DNA of 64,000 nt from the NCBI GenBank assembly GCA_035582835.1, contig JAYKAV010002508.1, forward strand, positions 27,492 to 91,491, in the 5' to 3' direction. The translations under genes were made by a program, and so were the position numbers. How positions within the stretch are numbered: position 1 is the first letter of the stretch; the number at the start of each line of letters is the position of its first letter. Below the pieces are notes generated by a model. That model did not search any database. It saw only the letters and a list, made by a program, of their open reading frames with translations, and had not been told where the DNA came from. The DNA is from Phoebastria nigripes (taxonomy: Eukaryota > Chordata > Aves > Procellariiformes > Diomedeidae). Below, in pieces: positions 24,338 through 36,300 of the stretch.

Positions 24338-27300
24338 CTGAACAGGGAGAGAAAGTCGGATTTAGTTGCATTCCTGACCTAGCTGGATGCAATGCAGTCA
24401 GTATCACTTCCATGAAAGACAGAGTGGCACCTGGCCTTGCTGCCAAGCTATATTATTGTCAGCAGGATTAGAAGATGCCTTGTTGGAGTCTCTCTCCCAT
24501 TCCTTAATTTTCTTCCCCAGAGCTCAACAAAAGTGTATGGGCTATGCTTTCCCATCCAGAGACCTTCCCCTTCTTTGGTAGCCTCCATTCAATGGTGCTG
24601 ACATTACACTCCCTCTTGTACCTGGCTGGTATATCCTTTCTTTCCCCACTGAACTCCATCTAGTCAGATTCCTCCTTCCCCATCAGAACTACAGCTGTGT
24701 CCTCTCTTGCCATCCTGATGCGACATGCCTGTGTTCCCACGTGACTCATTTATGGGCTCCCTTTGACTTGTCACAGAGATGTGCTGAAGCACGTGAATCT
24801 CAAGGAACCATGTTGCTACAAATTGCAGTCCCTGATCTCGCTTGTACTCCCTGTTGTTGGCTCTGGGATTCTTTTTTTTTTTTTACTGTTTCCAGACGCT
24901 GCATCACAGTGACTTGCTGGAATAAGCTTACATGTCCGTGCTATATTCCACATTGTTAATCCACTTCCACTTCTTCTCGCTCTTAGAGTATGTGAGACCA
25001 AGTAAGTAGTAATGACCTCTTGATTGTGAAGCAAGATAATGCTAGAAAGGAAACAAACAATGATAATACATTAAAATTCCATTTTCTTCACCAAAGGTAA
25101 ACAGAAAGCTTAGTGTTAAATAGCCAACACAGAGAGAACAGTGTGCATCCAGCCACACCTTCTCTTTCCACAGCTTCAGAGGCTGAGTTTTTCCATTTTT
25201 ATTTGATCTCATCTCTCTTCCTGGGGCTTCTTAGGAATAGACTAAATAGAATAATACACCTGTGATACCATTAAAGGTATACATTGTAGTTAGCCGGGGG
25301 TGACTTGATACCTGGAGACACTTTTCTATTCTGATTGTGATGGGAAAGCCTTTTCAGTTTTCGTCAAAGCAATGGCTCTCACAAATGAGTGTTTGTTTGA
25401 CTTGCTTGGTCTTGGTTTGTGTGCTAAATCCCTTTAAAACATAAGTCAGGTAGGCAGAGAGTTTGCTCCTTCCCATGGGAGCATGCTTGGGGAGAGCAGC
25501 TTCCAGATACAAGACTTCAAGAACCAAGACGCATCTTACTGTGAAGGTGTTTGCTACCATACAGAGGTGCTTGGTGTATACGGCTAGCAGTAGATTATAG
25601 ACCCCCCAAAGACATCTAACATGAGAAGACACAGGTGTAACCCATCAGCCTTTTGGCATACAGGTCAAGCAACCCTCGAAGCAGCCCCATGAATTTAGAT
25701 CTCACCAGTTCTTCCTTGTTGTCAATGATCACCAGGTCTGAATTCATGTCAGTACATTCTTTACGGGAGGCGTTCCAGTCTTTTTTTTCCTGGATTTCAG
25801 AAAAGAAGTAGCATTTTTTCCCCTTTTTTTTCCAATATGGGGGGCAGCCTGCAGGAGGGAAGAACAGGTGTGGAAAAAATCCATGTTCACACTAACGAAA
25901 GGATCCCATTACGAAAGAAAGGTAAGAGAGTAAGGTACAGCCAGAAGGGTACCTGTGTGGTCCTGCTTATAATTTTCACCAGACCACCAGGTATCCCTGC
26001 CAGTCTCTGTAGCTAATACCAGCCCAAGAGTCACTAGGCATGAGTCAGAGAAGTAGAATCACAGATAACATTATCCAGCCTTTTAAATCTTTGCTCAGGA
26101 GATAAAGAGAAACGGTCAGGGCAGAAAACAGCTTTCAGTTTTCAAAAGTCTTATTTGCCTGCTGCAAAATACAGCAATAGTGATGCTACCAAAAGAAAGA
26201 AGGTTTCTCTCCACGGCCAGGCAGGGTACCGGGAGGAACAGAGAGTGGGACCTGGAAAGGGTGATATGATTCAGGGAGACAGGGACCGCGTGATACAGTT
26301 GGTGTTGGTTATCCAGCAGCTCCTAAACAGAAAAAGGGAATTGCACTTAGTTAACAAGCTGAGAATGGAGGGGTATTTGAAAAGCAGTACGCGCACATTG
26401 ATCCATCATGCTCACTACAACGCTGTGATACCAAAGGGACTGTTAACATTCATGTCCGTTCACCCAGCCACGGGCTCCTCTGTACTCTCATGAGAGGAGT
26501 AAATCAGTTCTTCTTCCCTCTGAAACAGTAATGCAGTGCTGACAAAGCACTACTTTTAAAGAAGATGAAAATGTGAAATGTCTCTGGCCTTGAGAGCTCA
26601 TCCTATGAGTGTACAGGAAAAGGTTGTTTATTCCTGAGATGTCAGGCTTTTTGTTTGTTTGTTTTTCTTCTGAACAAAATCTATACCCCCCCACCTTAAA
26701 AGGCAATCTGACAGGCTTCTGGAAACTGTCTTTTGAATGGCAGAGGATTACCTACCTAGTGCCTCTTCATAGCTGGTGGAGAATGTTTTTGAGTCAGGTG
26801 GGCTGCTTGCAGTTGGATAATCTGGAAATAAGAATACAATTTCTGCTTTGAGTGGCTGACCATTTTGCCATACACTGTTAAAGCTCTTCTGGACCTCTTT
26901 GACCCCCACCATCGCCCCACACAGAACACCTACTCCTCACCTTTTTGCTCCTCCATTGAAAAAAACCCCACCTGTAGTACCATACTATGGAGCAGATTTC
27001 CAAAGAGCCTAACTCTGAAACTCAACAAAAAATGCTCCGCACATTTTCAGAGTAGTGGTAAATGTGGTGTGGAGTATACACGTAACTATAGCAGTAAGAA
27101 CTAAGAGCCGTCTTTGAGAGATCAGTGCTCAGGCCAATCTGTCCTTGGTTAAGCGTGCTCCCACGCAGCTTGGAGCTGTGGTCACTGTCCGCTCCTACCC
27201 TGAAACAACTGGGGTGAGATATTCAGGCAGAGCACACCTGTGCCCCAGCTGGAAGCTGATCTAACAGTGTTGCTCTCCCAGACCAAAATGAGACAACAGT

Positions 27301-30300
27301 GTTCATTTTAGGCTTTAAAGCAGATACCCAGGCAGAAATAACCTTGGTTTTCCTCTTTCTTCTGACACAGTTGTTGTGAGGGATTTGTGCTCCATGGGAG
27401 GCTTCTGATTCCCAGAAAAAGGGACCGTGGAGGGAGGCTTACAAATTAATTTTTATTACCTGATGACTAGCTAGACTGCAGGAATTTATCACAGAGAGAA
27501 AGGAAAAAAAGAATTTTGAGAGGGTGGAGAAAGTAGCTGAGGCCTCAGATGAAATAAACTTATGCTTAGTTTACTAGAGAAGCTCATGTGATTTTTATGT
27601 ATTTTTCATGTCTTCTCAGGGCTTTGGTTTTATCAGTTTAGAAACTCCCTGAAGGGTTTAGATTCTGCTGGAAGTATGGAGTTCAGGGATCACTCACAGT
27701 TAACAGGCTGTGAGGAGGGTTATGTTGTTCCAGCCGGCTCCGTGTAGCAGTAAGAAAATCTTGATGTCCTCCCAGCTTCTCTGCTCAGGAAACCTCAGCT
27801 TTAAAGACACAATTGCCTGTGCCGTGAATGGGTATTATTAGTTCAACTGACTGGGAGTTACTAAATTGTCTATAACAAAGCTGAGGGAGGCATTTTTGAG
27901 GTTATTTGGAGTTGAACAATGAAGGGGTGAATAACAACAGTAAAGAAACGTTAAACTAAAACCTGTAGGGGTAGAATTCTTATACTTGAGACCAGAACTG
28001 ATAAATTCCTTTTCCTGAAAAAAGAATACATAAAATGAGAAAAAAGACTGAATTAAAGAAAGCCCTAAGAGACTTGTACCAGAATGGCATGGCGCATGAA
28101 AGAACGGACATCTCTGCAGACTTCATACTAGAGGCAAACAATAAAAGAAACAGAATATTAAAGGAAGAACTTTGTTTACAAGCAGGAAGCTGAAAAATAA
28201 GATGAGGGAAAAGAAGTGGAGTGGCAGTTAGATTAGGTGACACCTAATCTCTTCTGGACATTGAAAATTGGTAGTGAAAGGATGGATTACTAGTCCAAAG
28301 CATCCAAACTGCAACTATCAACAAGGAAGGTGGCAATCCTGAGCTCTTACTTTCCCTGGGGTAGAACCGCTTCCCTAGTACCTATGCATCCTTACAGACG
28401 CAAGACCCTGTAGTGCAGTAGGAATGATACCTTGGAAGGGGTTGAGCCCACCAGAATGTAGTCACAACTATGCCGACAAGAAGTAACTATTGAGTTTGAG
28501 AGATGAGCGCCTCTGTTACAGAGAATCCATTTTTGCCTTGTACCCANCTCTGGCAAAAATAGGTTGTTTTATCATAAATGTAGCATCTCTGCTTCCAATA
28601 CATTCTCTGTAGCCCAACTTTTATTGACAAAAATCCTGAGGAGCATTTGTGCCCTGATTGAATATCTTACTCCGATAAGATACTCAGTTTTCAGAGAATG
28701 CTGCAGAAGTTAATTTTTTCCTCAAGAAACAAAGAATACAGGCAAGGCAAAGGTTTTCAGGAAAGGGAATGCCTTTCACTAGGCACATTTTTGCCTGTTG
28801 CGAGAAACAACCTGACCAGCCTTTGACATGTGGGGATTTTTTCCACCAACTCCATCTCAGAGAGTTCTTCATAGCCAAAATGAAGCAACTTCTAGCCCTA
28901 TGACAATCGTAAAAAGATTTTTTTTGGCCAGCAACTACAAATACCCCTAATGGCTGAAATATCCCCTCAACTACTACATTAATGATTCAGTAGAATACTC
29001 AGCATTGAAGTAATGAACAAATATATGCTTGTCTTATACAACATATCACTTCTCCCCACATATCTCTCCAGAAGGATTTCAAGGACCACCAGAGACTCCA
29101 AACCGAGCAGTGACATAAATGAATCTCAATTTTAGTAGAAAGGACCAATCAGCTCCTTCCGTAAGCCTAGAGCCAGACAGTGAGTGACGGAAGGAAGTAA
29201 GTATGAAATATCAGTATTATTTTGGGAAAAGTTTATACTTGCTTTCCCAGAAAACAGAGCCCCTGGACCAAGTTCCTCTGTTCGGTAATTCTGCTGAGGG
29301 TTCCCAGCATCTGAAGGGACCTAGGATTTCCTATACTGTCCTCTCTTTCTTTGTAGCATTAGCTCTCATAAATAGCCTTTTAAATAATACCTTACAGAGT
29401 CTGAGTGCCTTTTTTTTACTGGGATCGTAATGAGCTGGCAACTCCCTGTGCAAAACAGTTGTCGAACTACTCTTTTACAAATGGCTGAAGTATGAATTGT
29501 AAAAGCCACTATAGACTTCAAAACCACACTGCCTAGGAAGCCCTACTAATCCACATTTCTTTCCTGATAGCAGGCAAGAACTAGACTTTTGGAGGTGTGA
29601 GAAAAAAGTTTCACTTTAGCACCTAAAACCAAACGCTGGCAATGTATAATACTGTTTTTACACTTACAATTCAAAGGTCAAAGTTGATCGATAAAAGTCT
29701 AATTTTGTGGAGACTAAATTGTATGATTTGCCCTGTTCCTTTTAGGGATTAACTTCCAGTATATTGGTGTCGGAGAAGTTGAGTCTTAGATATCGCTATA
29801 AAAAAAAACCCCAAGGAAAGATGCATGCCTGAACATTTGAAAACAAAGGTTCTTAAAGCTCTGGGGTATAGAATTACATCCAAACCTGTATACAGAGATA
29901 CGCATGATGAAGTATGCATTGTAGTCTATAGAGTATTAAAACAGATAATNGTGGTGGAAATAATGAAGTTAAAGCTGAGGACTAAGAAGTTGAAAAAGCA
30001 GCCATGTGTTTGGAAGAGGGGGAAACGGAATTCACTCTTCAGGAGAAGTTATCAAAACCATAGTATGAACAAATAGAAGGACCATTTCATTTTTGAAGAT
30101 GAAGAAGCTGGGTTTTGCATATACCCTGAGCCTGTGGGTGGAAGCTTGCAGAACTGCTTGTAAGGATACCCTAAAGTCCTTAGTATATAATAGTACCAAA
30201 TATGGGTATAAAACTACCTAACATAATTTTAAAGCATGCATTTCTGTGAAAAATTAGAAATGAATGCATCCTGGTATGCATTACAGAAATGAACACCACC

Positions 30301-33300
30301 CCGCTGGTTCTCCTACTGGATGGAAATCAATTTCCAACACAGAAACGGTGGTCAAGATTTTCTCCTGGAGTACTGTCACCTTTGACTCTGAAATCTGTCT
30401 GAGAGTTTCCGACAGCAGCATTACTGAAAACGGTTCAAAGGCACTGAAACCTAACAAAGCAACAATGTGTTATTTTCTAATTGGAGCAACTTAACTCTGT
30501 GAATTTTATGGTGCTTTTGTCATATGCTAATTGAGAACGTCAAGGCTTCCTTTGCCTTTTACTGAATCCCTCGAGCAACAGGGGAAAACAAAACAGAAAA
30601 ATCAGCTGGAAATCGTATGTTTTTCATGCTTCTATGCATTTATATGCATATATCTTGAGGCTGGATATCAGCTTCTGGTTTCAGAAAAGAGCAAAATTTA
30701 ATTCATATGAAGGAGCATTTGAAACAAAGTCAGACCTGCCTGTTCTTGGAAGATCAGCTCGTGAACTGCAGGGCCAATTTTTTACTTTCTAGCAGAGAAA
30801 TTTTCTTTCAAGAAAAAAGAAAATAATATGACACTACCATAAATCATAAAAATTTCTGGTCAGGTTCCACCGAGTAAAATTGTTGCCATTTTCATGAACA
30901 GAAATGGAAAATGTCTTCTGGCCTGCAGAGCTCTTGTATGATGGAGCAATATCAAGAGGTGACAGTTTAGTTCATTTAAACAAGCTGTTCATCAGCAACA
31001 GTATATTCAGCGAAACAAAACCGTATGGAAAACTCGTATAAAATTAAAACTTAGAAATAAAACAGTCAAAATGGCAACAGTTTTCATTTGGAGTACAAGT
31101 GAAACCTGTATGCTATTGAAAATAAAGACTAATTTGATTTAGTTTCTCAAGTTTGATATAGATCTCAAGTTTCTTAGGAGTATTTTTTCGGTTCACTGAG
31201 GCAGTACTGAACCCAAGAAAGTAACTATAACTGAAGCCAGACCTGAATCAAAGTCTAATGACCCCTCATTCAGCTGGGGATTTAAAGCTCTATTAAATGC
31301 TGGTAGTTTCACCTTGTTATGTTTGTTTGTTTGTTTGTTTGTTTGTTTGTTTTGGGGTTTTTTTGTTTGTTTTGCCCTTTCTGTCGTATTTTACATTTTA
31401 TAAAGGTCAGAGCACTATCAGACATCTGCCCTTTACTCTTGATCTTGAAAAAGAAAAAACAATTACTTCCCCCCAAATCTATTTTTTAAGTTCCATGGAT
31501 CAAAGGTTTTGGCATGTCTTCACAAGAGTGTCTCCACGTGCATCTCTGAGTAGGTGGCNAACTCTGGGACTTGAGTGTGATTGATTGTGGAAGCCTCTGA
31601 AGCTTGCTCAACTATCAAAGGATGAAAAGAAACAAGCAACCACATCTGAAATTTTAAAACGATTCCTTGAAAATATTCAAAGGAAAGTACCACATGGCTC
31701 TATTAAAATTTGTTTTTTTTCTAATGGAGATAAGAATGCTTTCTTTCTGAAAAAATATATATATATCTTTTTACGTAGTTCAAAGATTGTTATGAACTCA
31801 GTGATACATATACAGAGAGACCTAGTACTAGGCTTTCATTCGAGCAAAGTGCAAACAAATTCCCTTAAGTTGTGACTTAGCTACCTCTTTCAAATGAGCT
31901 TTTATTCATATTTATTAAAAGAGTTTTGGTGGTGTGGACATCTTGGTGACATGATACAAGATCATCTCCTTGAGATATTCTCATGGATAGCAATCGTATT
32001 ACTAATAGGCATTATCTAATCTTTACTTGTTTCTTCAAAACATTTGTCTAATAAATTATTTATTGTTTGAACATTGTCAGGTTTTGCAGTTGGGTTTTGG
32101 CTTTTTTTTTCTTTTGGAATTTTAAACTTTCAAACCACTCAACTCTTTTATGGATTTCTTCTTACGGCCACGGTTGGCTAAAAACTACTACCNTGTGCCT
32201 TCAAACTAGCCTTCTGTTCCTACCGGTTTTGGACGTCATGACTCAGACGTCAGTCAGTGGGTGAGAGTCACAAATTAATTGCTGGTAATACATTTTTAGC
32301 AGGACTTACAGAGGAGTACCAGAACCACCGCTAAGACCAGTAGGATGGTTATCACAGCAACCAATACAGCGACCCGTGTTCTGGAGAAACAGCTTTTACC
32401 TACAGATAGACAGCAAAAATAAAGATTAGGGGAACAACTGGGAAAGGAATCCTTGGCCTTCATTCAAAGATGCCCTTTTCAGGCTCACACTNAGACAACT
32501 CTTTCGAGTTAGGCAAAGCCCTTCAGTGCTGTCCTTTCTGATGATTGTTCTTCTTGCGATAGATATGTTGTGGACACATTTTTTTTTTTCCACGACAGAC
32601 ATTCAACCTGAACCCTTCTGCCATTGCCTAGAATACTGTGTTAAATTCTGCTGCACTTGATGCTAGAGTTAGGTGCTCACTGGGATCCTTATCTGCCCTC
32701 TCAAAATACGATGGAAGCAAAACCCAATCAANCTACCAGATAAAGGTCCTGCCATGTTACACTCCCTAAGAAAGCAAATTTTTCAGAAGAGTTGAACGGT
32801 CTCCTCTTTCTGTTTTGCCTGTTGTTTATGGACTTTTGTTCAGGATTTACTTTAAGGGGATCCTCGCGATATTCATCAGTCTGCCAACTCAGTGGATACC
32901 GGCTGAGCGCTATAGAGCACAAGCAGGTCCAAGAGGGGACAAATAATAAGTTCAGTGGCTGACTGGACTCATCAGACACTGAATTAAAAGCTAAAGGAGA
33001 GCTTTCCATCCCTTCCTGCTTCACATATCTGCTAGAGTATTTACTTACCCCTTCTGCTATCTTTGAAGTTTACGGTGTCTGTGTGACAACCAGGATCTGA
33101 AAACCAAATTGAGGGTTTGGCTGCTATTGCCCCTGCTCTGTAAAGTAAACTGTTTTAGACAAATGAGGAAGCCATCCTGAATCTTCATCCTAACTGCAGT
33201 CAATATCTGGCCTGTTCCATCTGGTAACCTCATTTTCACACCTGCTTGTGCATTACTATTTGAATTACTGAGATGCTAAGAAGCTGTCATACTTAGTATA

Positions 33301-36300
33301 GTATTAAACTAGACTGATTTTAAACCAGTCTTTGAAAGAAGGCGGCACACAAGAAGAACTCTGTGCTNTCAAGTTTTCTGCCTGAGGAGGTTTGGTCAGG
33401 AAATGGTTGCACCCTGGAAACATGTTGATTGCACTAATCAACAAATCTATTTCATAGGTGCAAACTCTCTACTGATACGCTAGTCCATGTGGTTACCAAC
33501 AAGACTGGGAAGGGCAGAGAGAAGTTTCAGTGGCAAAATGGAAGCTTGTAGGAAGGAAGTTGGTGACCAGGAATCCTAAGGTGGCAATTCCAGAAATGGT
33601 CCCAGTACCCTATGCAGGACGGGAGGGAGAAATGAAAAGGCAGCATTTTAGCACCTGGCTGAGAAGATGGGGTAAGGATCCAGGTTTCTGATTCTTCAGG
33701 AATTTGGGACACATCTAGTGCAGAGTGTCCAAACACTCTGGAGGAACAGATTTCATCTTAGCCCTAAGGGAGTCAAGCTGCTGGACATGACATCTAGAAG
33801 GTTTTCAGTAACTTTTTAAATTAATAAGAGCCAACTGACGGGGGCTGAGGGTTGTAAGTAACTCTTAACATGAGGAAAGGGAAGCTGACACAGGCTAAAG
33901 AGCAGTTTAGGGTGATATCACCACTCTGTGTGACTTCAAAACCACTGTGTCCTCAGGAAAAGGAAAGGTCAGGGTGTAGAAACAGTCAAGCAGAAAGTGC
34001 AGAACTGACTGTCATTTAAATAAAGTGTAAGAAGCAAACTGNAGCTATGGCACACCTGCTTCTACACATATACTAGAAGTCTGAAAAAAAAGCTGGGAAG
34101 ACCTGGAATGTCCCACCCTAGGCTAAAATACTCAGATGTCAGGTAACTGAAAATGGGTGGCTTCTGCCATCTGAGATACCCTCAGGTATCCGATAGCTGC
34201 ACAGAGCTGGAAGATGTTACACAGGACCTCCAAGAGTCTGTGGCCTTCTAGATTTGCATACTGAAGCCAGACCGAATGTCCTGATGCTTCCCAGATGGCT
34301 CTGGACGCTTGTGGTGATGTAAGTGAACAGCATCCCTATATGCTATGCATATGGAGAAGCGGTTAAAGGGAAGAGAGAGACATCATACTACTGGACTACG
34401 TAAGGAAAAATAGAGTGCTAATGGGTAAAAGGGGGGCCTACAGGAAGCTTATTAAAAAAGAGCTAAAAAGGGCTGCAAAGAGAGAATTAAATCCACACAG
34501 GCAGGCTATATATTATTGAAGGACAGCATCCTGGCAACACATGGCCAATACAAGGCACTTACTAAGAATGATCTGGGAACAGGTGAAAGGAGGTTGACAC
34601 AGCTATTAGAAACAGATCGTTAACTTTCCAAAGCCGTAGACATCAAATGAAGAAAATAGAAAGTATCACAAACCCTGGGAGATTAAAGATTATATATAAG
34701 AAAAACCAATTAGGCAGAAAAGAAGTTGAGAAGGAAAAGACTTCAAACACGTGTTTTCGAGCACATGTGTTTCCAACACATTGTGTCTTCAAACTCATCA
34801 AGAGAAGGTATGTTGCTGGAGATCTGCAGGCTGGTGGATTGTAGGCTATCCAGGAAGCATTCAGAATATAAGGCCATAGTAGAGAAGCTAAACTAATCCC
34901 TCGTATCAGGATTGACTGAGTGTGAACTGGGCAGATCTTCCATTTCAGGGCAGTTCCTTGTGAGGAGCTGCCTGAACTGGAAGACCTATGGCCCAAATAA
35001 AAAAATGGATATAGTAACAAATTCCAAGAGACATTAGGTGTGAGACAGCTGCATTACTAATGCCGTAATTACTAATTACTCTTAAAGCTATCTTTGCACC
35101 CAGGGACTAGAAGGTAACAGATCTAATGTGAATTAAAAATAAAAAATAAAAAAGTTCTAGAGGAGATCTGTGAACTTCAGGTCTGCTCTCCTGACCACAC
35201 AGTCACGGAATCATTTAGGTTGGAAGCGACCTTTTCAGATGACCTAGTCCAACTTCCCTGCTCAAGTGGCGTCAGCTAGAGCAGGCTGTCCAGGACCATG
35301 CACAGTCAGGTTCTGAATATCTCCTAGGATGAAGGCTCTACAACCTCACGCATTAGGAATTATTCAGGAAGGAAACGAACAAAAATCAGCGAAGGTTTGT
35401 CTGCCACATGGTTTTACAAATCCGTGATTCGCCTCTACCTTCAATGGCACGTGCAGTTCTACTACCCCTATTTCAAAAAGCATACAGCAAAAGGTTCAGA
35501 GAAGGGAAGCGGTAAATGACGGTGTAGACTAGAGTTCTGCAGTATGGAAAAGAGGTGACTAAGAAGAGGCTATGTCNGAGTTATATAAAATCCTGAGCGT
35601 CATGGAGACCTTGGATAGGGTTTGGCTGCTTACTGTCTCTTTCAGGGAACATCAGCTGAAGCTAACAGGAGGCCAGCTCAGAGTGAAAAAATGCAGCTGG
35701 TTCTTTGTGTGATGTCAAGAAGAACTGTGGATCCCCTGATCAAAGGACGTTATAGAAATCAGGGCTGTGTACAGAGCCAAGAGGAGATTGGGCAAGTTTG
35801 TAGAAGAGAAATCCACTGAGGGTACGTAAATACAAACACACCTGTCTCAGGAAGTCCCTGAGTAGATGCATGCATGTGAAAGTATTACAGGAAGTTATCA
35901 TATATGCCTACCCTCTCCTTATTCATCTCTAGTTGTTCACTTATGCCCGCTGTTGGAGACAGGAGGCTGGGCTAGACGGTTTCTTGGTCTGGCCCAAAAT
36001 ATCCTTGTGTTCCTATGCCAGTGAAGCCAACAAGTGTTTAGTTGCATATAACGCGACACATCAACTGCCCCCTGCTCTGGCTATACAAAGCAGACCGCTA
36101 TATCTTCCTGTCTCCCATAAGGTTTTATATCACTGCATTTTTAGAAAAAAAGGAACAGACTCCTCTCCTCTTGTTGTTTAAATTCATATCATTCTAGAAN
36201 ACAGCTAAAAACTCACTGGACGATGCGTAGCTAGCTGCAGCGTTTGCGTCTGGGGATTGCACTTTCACTTCTGCGTATGTAGAACCTAAAACCAGGCAAA

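Noticed and set aside
24286..24471. Plus-strand frame ending in YYCQQD, with GEKVGFSC, resembling a T-cell receptor or immunoglobulin V segment
   Set aside because: There is no conserved Trp, no recombination signal after the cysteine and no leader exon. It is the antisense of the last exon of the CLEC5A-like gene.
26155..26493. 112-codon plus-strand frame rich in basic residues
   Set aside because: It lies antisense between exons 5 and 6 of the CLEC5A-like gene, with no homologous motif or splice support.
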